From contig CBDATG010000002.1 of NCBI GenBank assembly GCA_965200145.1, positions 434,001 through 498,000 on the forward strand: DNA of 64,000 nt, given 5' to 3'. The position numbers and the translations under genes are program-made. Below the pieces are notes generated by a model. It worked only from the letters and a program-made list of their open reading frames with translations, searched no databases and was not told where the DNA came from. Source of the DNA: CBDATG01 sp965200145. GTDB lineage: Bacteria; Chloroflexota; Dehalococcoidia; Lucifugimonadales; Lucifugimonadaceae. Below are positions 18,164 through 26,686 of the stretch, piece after piece. How positions within the stretch are numbered: the first letter of the stretch is position 1; every line of letters starts with the position of its first letter.

Positions 18164-19807
18164 TTAGTCAGTCGCGACATCGGCCATGGGCTTGAATTGG
18201 CAGCCCTCAACGAAGTGGTCGAAGAAGTCCGGGTCGGTTTCAAGTTCGATGTGTCTGACGCGTTCGGTGAACGACTCTGCCTCGAGTCTCTGGGATGCGT
18301 TGACCAACATCATGGTTGCGCCCAATAATGATGCGTTACCGGCTTTGACGATTCGTTCGTCTGGGATGTCTGGTAGGAATCCGATTGCTTTTGCGTTCGT
18401 GGGATTGATGTAGTTTGCGAAGCCGCCCGCGAGGTGGAGTCGTGCATAGTCGCTGGCGGAGGTACCTGCCTGTTTCAGCACGATCTGCTGTCCGCAATAG
18501 TTGGCAGCCTTTGCCTGCGCTAACGCTGAGATGTCGGCGCGCGAAATGGTGAGTCGTTGCTTCGGTGCGAACTCGAACACGTCGATCGGTTTGTTGAATG
18601 CGCCGAGTTCCGACATGATGTCGTGCCGTCGCAGTTCCGCTAACAGGTCGATGAGTCCCGAGCCGCAGATGCCAGCCGGTTCGGTAGCGCTGATGGTTTC
18701 TATCCGCGGCGGACGTTCTGGATCGTCGATTCGTAGATTCTCGACTGCGCCATCGTAACCGGGCATGGCGTATGTTACACCGCCGCCTTCGAATGCTGGT
18801 CCGGCAGGGCAGGACGCAGCGGTTAGCGAGTCGCGGTTTCCGACGACTATCTCTGTATTCGTGCCGATGTCGACGAGCATCTGCAACTCGTCTGAGTTTG
18901 CTATGCCTACCGCTAACAGGTCGGCTGCTACATCTGCGCCAACATGCGACGAGATCAGCGGGCCGCCATAGATATTGGCATCGGGATGGATGCGTAATCC
19001 CAACTTCCGAGCTGGAGCATTGAGTGCTGTGTGTTGTCGTTTGCCGTCGATGAACTCCTGCTCAATGCGCGACTTGTAAGGCTTCACACCGATAGGCTCA
19101 ACATTGACGCCGAACATGATGTCGCGCATCGTCGCGTTTCCTACAGCCACGAAGTCGTAAATCTGACGGCGACGTATCTTCAGTGCACGCACCATCTCGC
19201 CGATCTCGTAGTTGATGCTTGAGACGAGCACGGCTTGAAGCTCGCCTGGGTAATCTCCGGTGTCGTAGCTGATGCGGTGCATTACATCGGAGCCGCCGAA
19301 TCGTTGCGGGTTCTCGAACGACGCTACGTAGACGGTTTCGCCGGACTCTAGGTCGACGAGGTTCATCGCCACTGTGGTAGTCCCGATGTCGGCGGCGATA
19401 CCGTAGATGGCACCTGAGTAACGCCCGAGGTCGCGCGTGTCGTCAGACCCGTTGTATACGACAGAGTTTCCATTGCGCCTCACCAACGGCTGTAGTTCGA
19501 CTTCGCGTTGGATGCTCTCGGTGAGGATGCGAGGTTGACGGCGGAGAATGCTGAACTCCAGGTCCGCATCCGCATCGTCGACGCGTGCTTGACACGCGAG
19601 CCTGTAATCGCCGCGCAGGAAGCTCTCTGCATCCGTAGGAGTGGACAGCGCGTTGATGCCGCGTTTGACCTCTACGACGCACTCATGGCACTCGCCAGTG
19701 CGGCCGCACGAAGTTGGCACGCGCACCGATAGGTCGTCGGCGTAATCGAAGAGCGTCTTGCCGCGCGTTAGCGGGAGGGAACGGTTACCGTGTCTCAGCG
19801 GGGACAT
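18164..19807 (-). CDS. RACo-type corrinoid activator (2Fe-2S + ASKHA ATPase, DUF4445)
   Basis: A 547-residue protein. The N-terminal ferredoxin-like domain has C34-x5-C40-x2-C43 and C72 as ligands for a [2Fe-2S] cluster. The middle and C-terminal parts carry the ASKHA nucleotide-binding folds: GIAADIGTTTVAMNLVDLESG, VDIGTNTEIVVG and LAGGFANYINP. RACo proteins use ATP to reduce inactivated Co(II) corrinoid back to Co(I). It is the last gene of the corrinoid operon and its partner should be the corrinoid protein at 20160. The ferredoxin domain is shorter at the N-terminus than usual. Confidence 0.92.
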   Translation of the reverse strand: MSPLRHGNRSLPLTRGKTLFDYADDLSVRVPTSCGRTGECHECVVEVKRGINALSTPTDAESFLRGDYRLACQARVDDADADLEFSILRRQPRILTESIQREVELQPLVRRNGNSVVYNGSDDTRDLGRYSGAIYGIAADIGTTTVAMNLVDLESGETVYVASFENPQRFGGSDVMHRISYDTGDYPGELQAVLVSSINYEIGEMVRALKIRRRQIYDFVAVGNATMRDIMFGVNVEPIGVKPYKSRIEQEFIDGKRQHTALNAPARKLGLRIHPDANIYGGPLISSHVGADVAADLLAVGIANSDELQMLVDIGTNTEIVVGNRDSLTAASCPAGPAFEGGGVTYAMPGYDGAVENLRIDDPERPPRIETISATEPAGICGSGLIDLLAELRRHDIMSELGAFNKPIDVFEFAPKQRLTISRADISALAQAKAANYCGQQIVLKQAGTSASDYARLHLAGGFANYINPTNAKAIGFLPDIPDERIVKAGNASLLGATMMLVNASQRLEAESFTERVRHIELETDPDFFDHFVEGCQFKPMADVATD

Positions 19808-19851
19808 ATGTGTCTGTCGCGCCGAGTGGTCAGGGCGGGCTTGCTAGTTGT

Positions 19852-20163
19852 CTAGTCGGTTTCGGCGGCGATGTGCCAAGCTGAGCGATAGTCGAGCTTG
19901 TCGGAGCCGGTGCAAACCGGCAGGTCGGTCGGATTCTGCGTGAAGTACTGATGGCCGCAACCGAACTTGGCGGTGCAACGCGACTGCGCGTTCTTGTAAG
20001 GGCACCGCTCACGGAACGAATCCTCGGCTTTAGACGCGATGTCGCGGAAGATTGACTGCAAGCGCGTGATGCTCCTGTTGGCGGCATCTACATCCACTCG
20101 CGCGGCGTGCGCAATCACGGCCGGATCGGATGCGCCATTGGCGTGATGCCCGTTGGATTTCAT
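19852..20163 (-). CDS. Small Cys-rich protein of the corrinoid operon
   Basis: 103 residues from the ATG at 20163, which overlaps the stop of the corrinoid-protein gene (ATGA). The upstream part of the open frame lies inside that gene. Four Cys fall in the C-terminal half: RCPYKNAQSRC, KFGCGH and LPVCTG, followed by a LDYRSAW segment. The spacing would suit a metal or Fe-S site. No family is recognised. Coupled translation with the corrinoid protein suggests a role as its partner or electron donor (inference). Confidence 0.78.
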   Translation of the reverse strand: MKSNGHHANGASDPAVIAHAARVDVDAANRSITRLQSIFRDIASKAEDSFRERCPYKNAQSRCTAKFGCGHQYFTQNPTDLPVCTGSDKLDYRSAWHIAAETD

Positions 20164-20912
20164 GACTTGCCGCCTAGTTCCTTGAGCAATTGCAACAGCT
20201 CGTGTGCAGTGTCTACGCATTCCACAGCGTTTTCGCCGTAGCCGTCGGCACCCATCTCGTCTGCGAACTCGCGAGTCACGGGCGCGCCGCCTACCATGAC
20301 GCGCACCTCGTCGCGCATGCCGATGTCCTCGAAGTATGAGATGGTGCGTCCCATGTTGGGCATGGTTGTCGTCAACAGCGCGGACATGCCGATCACCTGT
20401 GCATCATGTTCGACGATTGCATCTGCGAACTCTTCGGGCGAGGTGTCAACGCCTAGGTCGTGTACGACGAATCCTGCGCCTCTCAGCATCATGATGCATA
20501 GGTTCTTGCCGATGTCGTGCAGGTCGCCCTTTACGGTTCCCATGATTATCGTACCGATGGGTTCGATTCCGGATGCGGACAGGATAGGTTCGATGTGCGT
20601 CATGCCTGCCTTCATGGCACGCGCGGCGACTAGGACTTCCGGGACGAAGATGACGTTGTCGCGAAACTTGACGCCAACGATTGCCATGCCGTTTAGCAGT
20701 CCGTTGTCAAGGATGTGGTTGGCGGTGTAACCGGAGTCCAGGGCTTCCCGCGTGAGTCGGTCGATTTCTAGGTGCTTTCCGATGATGAGCTGGTATGCGA
20801 TTTCCTGCATCAGCTCGTCTGCAAGTTCCAGTGCCTCGCCGATGTGTTTCCGCTCGCCCGGCCGGGTAACCCACTCGAACTCCTTCAACAATCCTTCGTT
20901 AATTATCGGCAT
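20160..20912 (-). CDS. Methyltransferase-associated corrinoid protein (MtaC/MtbC type)
   Basis: A 250-residue protein. The helical N-terminal cap (residues 20-105) contains the Met-rich turn typical of B12-binding-2 domains. The cobalamin-binding domain has GDLHDIG (129-135) with the axial-ligand His132, then GMSALLTTTM and VGGAPVT, which hold the nucleotide tail. It carries the methyl group on cobalt between a methyl donor enzyme and an acceptor enzyme. Neighbours are the UroD-type methyltransferase upstream and the activator downstream. Confidence 0.95.
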   Translation of the reverse strand: MPIINEGLLKEFEWVTRPGERKHIGEALELADELMQEIAYQLIIGKHLEIDRLTREALDSGYTANHILDNGLLNGMAIVGVKFRDNVIFVPEVLVAARAMKAGMTHIEPILSASGIEPIGTIIMGTVKGDLHDIGKNLCIMMLRGAGFVVHDLGVDTSPEEFADAIVEHDAQVIGMSALLTTTMPNMGRTISYFEDIGMRDEVRVMVGGAPVTREFADEMGADGYGENAVECVDTAHELLQLLKELGGKS

Positions 20913-21106
20913 ATGCGAATTTCGGGTTAGGTTGATTCGGTTTGTAGAGCGTCAAGACCCGGAACGGTCTGGTAGCTGTGCGCGGAGCGTGATGAATCAA
21001 GTTTACCTGTTTGACGCGCAATGATGCTATGCGGACGGGCTCGAACATGTCCGCTTGAACGTATGCAACGCTTGGACGGTATCGGCGACGGAGGTGGTGT
21101 TGGGTA
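20913..21106. other. Intercistronic gap inside the corrinoid operon
   Basis: The 194-bp gap between the UroD-type gene and the corrinoid gene is the longest in the operon. It contains a 6-bp inverted repeat GCGGAC / GTCCGC (21031-21036 and 21049-21054) with no U-tract. This could be a processing or attenuation hairpin, or the gap could hold an internal promoter. No ORF is supported here. Confidence 0.35.
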
Positions 21107-22165
21107 TTAATTTTCCGAGTAGTCCCAGTGTTCCGCTGCCCAGTCTTCTACCGCGCGTGGGATTTCGAGTAGGTTCTGCAACTTCGTCTTGAGCGGTATC
21201 GCACACTCCGGTGCGATCATCTGCACGCCGGCATCCAATGCGCTGAAGACTTCGGCGCGCACATCCTCAGGCTCCTTTGAGTAGAGCGTAACGGGATTGT
21301 TGATGTTCCCGACCAGTTGGATTCCGTCGTCGACTGCCTCCATCGCCTCTCCTGGAGCATTCTTGGAGTCGAAGTGGAAGGCTGCCATCCCAGTCTGCGA
21401 GACGTACGGCATGCGGTCTGTCGTTGCGCCGCAGATATGCAGTATCAACGGCACTGGTAGCTCATCGACGAGTTCCTGATGCAAATCCAAGAGGAATCGG
21501 CGGTAGTACTCGCCGCTAACTAAATCACCGGTAGCGTGATCTGGCAACGTGAGCGCGTCTGCGCCTGCTTCGATCTGCGCCTCGCCGAAAGCGATAGTGA
21601 ACTGCTTGAGCCGGTGCAGCATGTCCATCACGCCGTCGGGATCGTCCACGGTTGCCAACAGGAACGGCTCGACTCCGAACACGTGGTATGCGAGCGTCCA
21701 TGGTCCCATCGTCTTGCCGATGATTGCGACCTCGTTGCCGAACTCTTGCTTGAGGATGCGAATCGACTCGACGATGGCTTGGTTGTCGCGGTGCGAGATG
21801 AAGTCGTCTGGCATTTTGACATCTTCGGCGGTTTGCCAGATGGGATTGGTCATCCTTACTGTTGGCCAGTTGTCTTTGCCTTCCCACTGCATATCGCACC
21901 CTAGGGCGGATGACTCTTGGATGATGGTGAAGTATGGCATTATGGCATCGAAGCCGAGCTGCGTGTATCCCGTGGCGGCGAGTCGGGCGTTCATCTCCGG
22001 GTCGCGGTTGGCGTCCGGGAAGGGCGCGTCGACTAGGTCCATCAGATCGACCGTTGCGACGTTCGTGGGGTTTGTAACCGGAGGCCGATCGACAGGTTCG
22101 CCGGCCAGGGCACGCATGGTGCGCTCTTTAGCGGTGAGAGTGCCGTTGTAGTGATTAGATGGCAT
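21107..22165 (-). CDS. UroD/MtbA-family cobamide methyltransferase
   Basis: A 352-residue protein of the uroporphyrinogen decarboxylase superfamily, starting TAKERTMRALAGEPVDRPP as typical for this family. The segment LILHICGAT supplies a His-x-Cys zinc motif as in MtaA/MtbA methylcobamide methyltransferases, which transfer methyl groups to or from a corrinoid. A heme-pathway role is unlikely in this context. A GAGGAAAG ribosome-binding site precedes the ATG. Whether it uses a substrate methyl donor or a thiol acceptor cannot be told from the sequence. Confidence 0.9.
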   Translation of the reverse strand: MPSNHYNGTLTAKERTMRALAGEPVDRPPVTNPTNVATVDLMDLVDAPFPDANRDPEMNARLAATGYTQLGFDAIMPYFTIIQESSALGCDMQWEGKDNWPTVRMTNPIWQTAEDVKMPDDFISHRDNQAIVESIRILKQEFGNEVAIIGKTMGPWTLAYHVFGVEPFLLATVDDPDGVMDMLHRLKQFTIAFGEAQIEAGADALTLPDHATGDLVSGEYYRRFLLDLHQELVDELPVPLILHICGATTDRMPYVSQTGMAAFHFDSKNAPGEAMEAVDDGIQLVGNINNPVTLYSKEPEDVRAEVFSALDAGVQMIAPECAIPLKTKLQNLLEIPRAVEDWAAEHWDYSEN

Positions 22166-22234
22166 GTCGCTTTCCTCGGGTTCTGTGTTGCGTTACATGT
22201 CTTTGAGCGTGTCGCCAGTTGCCAATTTTGTTGA

Positions 22235-22921
22235 TCAGTTCTGGGAGAATCCCAGCGTCTGCGTCGTCATCTGTCCTGCCATGTCGGCGGCGGACAGCAG
22301 GTCTTCCACTGCGCTGACGTTGCGTGCGTAGGGCAGTAGCAGCCGCGCAAATCTGTCCAGACGCTCGCCGTTTCGGAATCGGAATCGGTCCCAGTCGACT
22401 CGCTCGCATTCTCCGTAGCGCATGTATCCTCCGACTACTGCGCGGATACGCATTTCGGGACGCGCATAATCGCCGGCGGCAGAGACGACGTAAATCCAGC
22501 CATCATCGGTTTCTTGCGGCTCAACAGTGAACACTAGCACCGACTTGGTGTCTTTGAGAGAGATTGCGCCGGTTGGTATCGGGTTGTTTTTCTCAACGGC
22601 TTCGGTGAAAGCGAACCTCAAGGCGCGGTCGTACAGTTCGTTTGACACCACGGTCGCTTGGTTTCCGCTACCCGCTACGGGTTCCACGTCTGCGAGTTGG
22701 CACAGCCTGTCGCGGATCGCCTCGATGCGTTCCTCTGCGCCATCTACAGTTGAGAATGTCGCGATCGTTAAGGTCTTGCCTTTCAGGTAGAGTCCGACGG
22801 TGACCTGCTTGAAGTGCGGGTCAACGGCTACGAGCTCTAAGCACCTGCCCAGTTCGGCAAGGCGCGCTGAGATGACATCGCGTTTGATAATGCCGGTTGC
22901 GTATGAATTGGTATCGGACAT
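22235..22921 (-). CDS. Unknown protein of the corrinoid operon
   Basis: A 228-residue soluble protein with mixed alpha/beta composition and no signal peptide. It has a beta-rich middle (KSVLVFTVEPQETDDGWIY) and an acidic/aromatic C-terminal third (ECERVDWDRFRFRNGERLDRF). I do not recognise a family. It lies 9 bp after the homocysteine methyltransferase gene and 69 bp before the UroD-type gene, so it is surely co-transcribed. It may be a substrate-binding or scaffold component of the methyl-transfer system (inference). Confidence 0.75.
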   Translation of the reverse strand: MSDTNSYATGIIKRDVISARLAELGRCLELVAVDPHFKQVTVGLYLKGKTLTIATFSTVDGAEERIEAIRDRLCQLADVEPVAGSGNQATVVSNELYDRALRFAFTEAVEKNNPIPTGAISLKDTKSVLVFTVEPQETDDGWIYVVSAAGDYARPEMRIRAVVGGYMRYGECERVDWDRFRFRNGERLDRFARLLLPYARNVSAVEDLLSAADMAGQMTTQTLGFSQN

Positions 22922-22930
22922 CGGTGATCG

Positions 22931-23830
22931 TTAACCTTTGACAGAATTCGCCAGAGCCCTGATGTGGTCTGCCGTCGTGCCGCAACAGCCGCCTAGTATG
23001 TTCACTGGGATTTCCGCAAGCACCTGATACCGCTCTGCCATGTACTCGGGAGACTCGGGATAGACGATCTCGCCGCTGACAATGTCCGGGATGCCTGCAT
23101 TCGATTGGATGACGAGCTTGGCATCCGTGACGGCACGCATTGCCTTGGCGATATCGATCATCTTGTCTATTCCGTTGCCGCAATTCGATCCGACCACATC
23201 TGCACCGGCTTCCACTAGACCTTCCGCTGCTTGTTCGGGAGTGGTGCCCCACATGGTGAAGAAGCCGCGTGGTCCCAGATCGAAGACCATCGTCGCCATG
23301 ACGACTAGTTCAGTGTTTTCCTTTGCGGCCCTGATGGCGATCTGCGCCTCTTCCAACACCATCTGTGTCTCGATCATCACCGCGTCAGCGCCGCCGGATT
23401 CCAGCGCGGTGATCTGCTCCGTGAAGACATCGTATAGGTCAGCTTCTGATGCGTTTCCGAGCGGTTCGATGAACTCTCCTGTTGGACCCACAGACCCTGC
23501 GACGAATTGACCGTCGCCGGCCTGCGACCGTGCGTGTTCGGCTGCCAATCGGTTCAGCTCTGCGACTCGGCCTTGGGCGCCGTAGTGCTGCAACCGATAC
23601 CGGTTTCCGCCGAAGGTGTTGGTGAGAACGATGTCGGAGCCGCTATCGAAGTAATCCCGCGCCATCTGCCGGATAGTGTCCGGCACATCGGCATTCATCA
23701 GCTCCGGGCAGCCGCCGGGCTCAAGGCCGTGCTGTTGCAAATACGTGCCGGTAGCGCCGTCAAAGACCAGAAGCTCGGATTCGAGACGGCTGAGTAGTTG
23801 TTGGGGGCGCGTTCTCGTTGCGGTAAGCAT
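22931..23830 (-). CDS. Homocysteine S-methyltransferase family protein
   Basis: A 299-residue barrel protein with the family start FDGATGTYLQQHGL, a GSNCGNG motif and a C-terminal GGCCGTT motif. Together these supply the three zinc-binding Cys that activate homocysteine thiolate. Relatives are MmuM, BHMT and the N-terminal module of MetH. It lies with a corrinoid protein and RACo rather than with folate genes. The simplest reading is a methyl acceptor enzyme making methionine from methyl-corrinoid. Confidence 0.92.
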   Translation of the reverse strand: MLTATRTRPQQLLSRLESELLVFDGATGTYLQQHGLEPGGCPELMNADVPDTIRQMARDYFDSGSDIVLTNTFGGNRYRLQHYGAQGRVAELNRLAAEHARSQAGDGQFVAGSVGPTGEFIEPLGNASEADLYDVFTEQITALESGGADAVMIETQMVLEEAQIAIRAAKENTELVVMATMVFDLGPRGFFTMWGTTPEQAAEGLVEAGADVVGSNCGNGIDKMIDIAKAMRAVTDAKLVIQSNAGIPDIVSGEIVYPESPEYMAERYQVLAEIPVNILGGCCGTTADHIRALANSVKG

Positions 23831-23834
23831 GACT

Positions 23835-24176
23835 TCATTCTAACCAGCAATTGATCGCCCCGGGCGTGGGATCGCGTCTGTCGGCTGTGATGCTGTCGCG
23901 GATTCGCGCGACGAAATCGCCAGGCATTTTGGAGTTGAATGTCGTGGCGACCTGTGTAGCGACCTCGTCTGGCTTGCCTGCGTATTCCGCATAGTGTTGC
24001 CATTCCCAGGCATCTAGGTATTCGTCGCTGCCGAAAGAGCCATCGAACATCGCGATTGCGTCGGCCGCCTCTTGGAAGCGCGGATCTAACTGCCGAGACA
24101 ACTTCGTCGTGCCGTCGTCAGCTTCCACTTGGATGGGAATCTCCTTCCAGTAGAGTATCCGCACTGAGGTGGTCAT
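23835..24176 (-). CDS. Virulence-factor-family small protein (PF13769-like)
   Basis: 113 residues, with RILYWKEIPIQVEADDG at the N-terminus, LDPRFQEAADAIAMFDG, and an aromatic-acidic middle (YLDAWEWQHYAEY). This matches the small family misleadingly named virulence factor, whose genes I recall near corrinoid methyltransferase genes in other bacteria. It is the first gene of the operon and lies 4 bp before the homocysteine methyltransferase gene. Its biochemical role is unknown. The family call rests on pattern recognition only. Confidence 0.72.
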   Translation of the reverse strand: MTTSVRILYWKEIPIQVEADDGTTKLSRQLDPRFQEAADAIAMFDGSFGSDEYLDAWEWQHYAEYAGKPDEVATQVATTFNSKMPGDFVARIRDSITADRRDPTPGAINCWLE

Positions 24177-24298
24177 CGTTGCAGGCTCCGTGCTATGTCA
24201 TGTCGGTACGGGGCGGCAGTAACGCCCAGCTTGTCTCCGATTGTTGCGGTTGCGTGCGCGGAGCAAGCTCCGTCGAACGTTGCGGGCGGGACGGCGAA

Positions 24299-24327
24299 TT
24301 GACTTTTGCGATGGCATCCGCACATAT
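24299..24327 (+). promoter_or_regulatory. Possible promoter of the solute-binding-protein gene
   Basis: TTGACT (24299-24304) is followed after 17 bp by ACATAT (24322-24327). A better -10 hexamer, TATAGT, occurs at 24341-24346 but has no good -35. Both lie about 95-140 bp before the TTG start at 24441, in the divergent gap between the corrinoid operon and the importer. Confidence 0.35.
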
Positions 24328-24440
24328 CAAGAAGGTATGTTATAGTAACGCAGAATTCACCGTGAAGAGCCGCGCGCGGACGAGATACCGCCGTGCGGAT
24401 TCGCGGCTTGGTAAACGCAAATGACCACGGAGGTGGTGTA

Positions 24441-26504
24441 TTGAACTATAGATATAGAAGGGCTTGGCTCGGCCTGACGGTGGTAGCTGTCGCCGCGCTC
24501 GCTGTTGTGGCTTGCACTCGCGAAGTGGAAGTCGAGGTGACGCGTGAGGTGCAGGTAGACCGCCAAGTCGAGGTAACTCGAGAGGTCGCGGTTGACCGCG
24601 AGGTCCAAGTCGAGGTAACCCGCGAGGTAGAGGTCGACGTGGAGGTCACTGTCGTCCAGGAAGTGGTTCGCGAAGTTGAGCGAACCGTTCAGGTCGAGGT
24701 AACTCGTGTCGTCGAGCCTCCGACCGCGACGGCCGTACCGAGCATGATCGGCACGATCGGCGCGCCGGAACCGCAGACCGAGGCCGGTGCCGCAGTCCTC
24801 GGATTCGCGGGGATCGGTAGCCAAGTAGGCAGGAATGCCAACCAGGCATCTGATGCTCTGAAGAACTACGGCATTGCCGAGACGCTATTCCGTCGCGGCC
24901 CGTCTGACGAGACCTTGGATTGGCTTGCCACCGATTGGACGATCAGCCCCGACCTGTCGTCGGCGACTGTGAAGATCCAACAGGGCGTTGAGTTCCGCAC
25001 AAAGGACAGGTCATACGGCATGATGACGGCGGAAGATGTTGCGTGGAGCATGAACGATGCCAACAACGCGACGAACCCGACATCAATTCACGGGCAGGCT
25101 GGAGACTTTGCTGGTCTCTGGGGCGAGTGGACAGCCACTGATGACGAGACGATCACGTTTGAGTTCTCATCGTTTGATGGGACTTGGAAAGACGATTACG
25201 TCAACCAGTCCGGTCAGGCGTTTCCTGTCCTCTCTAAGACTGCTTGGGAGCAAGAGGGCGACGATTTCGTTCGCGACACCATCGTTGCGACGGGTGTCTA
25301 CCTGATTGACGAGTGGTCTCAGGATGAGCGCATCGTCTTGACCGCCGACCCCGACCACTGGAAGTTCACCGCGAAGACGCCTACGATCATGATGGTGCAG
25401 TCTGGCGACCCGACCAACCGCGCGACTCTGTTGCGTACCGGTCAGATCGACACTGCCCAGCTTGAGCCCAAAGACGCTGCCAACTTGATCATTGACTCCA
25501 ACAACTTCGGCCAGTCCGGAACGGGGGGATCAGTTCAGCTTGGTGTGTTCTTCTCTGGCAACCTTTGGGAATCCGTTGACGCGGATGACGGGACTCCGCT
25601 CCCGCCGAAGGGTCCGTTCGTTCACGACCATGCGTATATCGGTAACTCCGATAGCGACAGGCACGGTGCTGACGACATGCAACAGGCGCGACGGATCCGC
25701 TACGCGATGGCGATAGCGATTGACCGTGAAGCCATCAACCAGTCGTTGCTTGCAGGGCTTGGATCAAAGGTCGATGTTGAGTATTTCCGATCGACGCATC
25801 CAAACTTCGGACAGGTTAGCTGCACGCAAGATGGCGTAGCTGCCTATACCGACGAGGCTCCTGCAGGCACTGGTCCGTGCACTTACGGCTACGACCCGGT
25901 GACGGCAGTTGAGATCATCACCTCGGAGCCTGACCCTGACTGGCAGCGCCCGCAGTCTGGTTACCAGAGCGACCTGCTCGGTGCCAGGACGTTTGAGGTT
26001 TCTGTCTACGCCGGCCCAGAGCTCGGCGGTGGCGCATCGGTAACTGGTGAAGTTGCAGACGCAGTCGCAGGTTACTGGTCGGACATTGGGCTCTCGACGT
26101 TCTCGTTGAAGTTCACCTACGTGACCTTCCGCCCGACCGTTGTGAACCGTGCGAACACGCTTCCTTGGATAACTTCGTGTGACAAGGGACGTGAGTCGAA
26201 CCCGTGGCACTTCCCGAAGGGCTTGGTGCAGACTACGTTGACGCGTGGTGGTTTCGGTTGTGGCTTTGAGTCTCCGAAGATTCTGGAGCTGTACCGCGGA
26301 ATGGCTGAGGCATCCGACACGGCTGCAGCGACCGACTTCGCGAACCGTTACCTCCAGTACGTCTACTACTGGAACCTGCAACCTGGCATCGTTGCGGTGC
26401 CGCAGGACTGGTTCTGGAACCGCAACAAGATCGCAGCCTGGCCGCAGGATCGAGCCGCGGCTTCTGGGATCAACAACCTATGGGACATCGAGCTGGCGAA
26501 CTAA
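24441..26504 (+). CDS. ABC transporter solute-binding lipoprotein with E-V-x-V-T-R linker
   Basis: I chose the TTG at 24441 (687 residues) because GGAGGTG lies 5 bp upstream and the protein then begins with a normal lipoprotein signal (lipobox A-V-V-A-C). Right after the lipidated Cys come about 65 residues of an alternating charged/valine repeat (EVEVTREVQVDRQV and variants), seen in Chloroflexota lipoproteins. The SBP_bac_5 domain follows (GIAETLFRRGPSDETLDWLATDW, MTAEDVAWSMNDA, RRIRYAMAIAIDREAIN). It captures a peptide-like or other solute for the permeases encoded next. Confidence 0.9.
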   Translation: MNYRYRRAWLGLTVVAVAALAVVACTREVEVEVTREVQVDRQVEVTREVAVDREVQVEVTREVEVDVEVTVVQEVVREVERTVQVEVTRVVEPPTATAVPSMIGTIGAPEPQTEAGAAVLGFAGIGSQVGRNANQASDALKNYGIAETLFRRGPSDETLDWLATDWTISPDLSSATVKIQQGVEFRTKDRSYGMMTAEDVAWSMNDANNATNPTSIHGQAGDFAGLWGEWTATDDETITFEFSSFDGTWKDDYVNQSGQAFPVLSKTAWEQEGDDFVRDTIVATGVYLIDEWSQDERIVLTADPDHWKFTAKTPTIMMVQSGDPTNRATLLRTGQIDTAQLEPKDAANLIIDSNNFGQSGTGGSVQLGVFFSGNLWESVDADDGTPLPPKGPFVHDHAYIGNSDSDRHGADDMQQARRIRYAMAIAIDREAINQSLLAGLGSKVDVEYFRSTHPNFGQVSCTQDGVAAYTDEAPAGTGPCTYGYDPVTAVEIITSEPDPDWQRPQSGYQSDLLGARTFEVSVYAGPELGGGASVTGEVADAVAGYWSDIGLSTFSLKFTYVTFRPTVVNRANTLPWITSCDKGRESNPWHFPKGLVQTTLTRGGFGCGFESPKILELYRGMAEASDTAAATDFANRYLQYVYYWNLQPGIVAVPQDWFWNRNKIAAWPQDRAAASGINNLWDIELAN

Positions 26505-26524
26505 CGTTCGTCTAGCGCAAGTGG

Positions 26525-26563
26525 CACACTGGCACCGCGGACACGCGCCGCGGTGCCAGTGTG
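26525..26563 (+). terminator. Strong intercistronic hairpin
   Basis: A perfect 16-bp inverted repeat (CACACTGGCACCGCGG / its complement) with a 7-nt loop starts 20 bp after the solute-binding-protein gene. There is no U-tract, and permease genes follow in the same direction. It probably acts as an mRNA-stabilising or attenuating hairpin that keeps binding-protein transcript higher than permease transcript. A full terminator is the alternative. Confidence 0.75.
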
Positions 26564-26686
26564 TCCCAGTAATCACAATGAAACGCCCTCGTCGCGCTGA
26601 CCAAGCGGCGATTAGGGCAGAGACACTATCTCTCGACTTGTAACTGGCAGGGGCGCAATCAAGCAGACCTCCGCCGTGGCGCTATC

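Noticed and set aside
21107..22165. Heme-pathway uroporphyrinogen decarboxylase
   Set aside because: The His-x-Cys motif and corrinoid operon context fit the methyltransferase branch of the superfamily better.
24357..24824. Minus-strand ORFs with Thr/Ser-Arg or Leu-Asp repeats
   Set aside because: They are reverse readings of the E-V-x-V-T-R linker repeat of the solute-binding protein.
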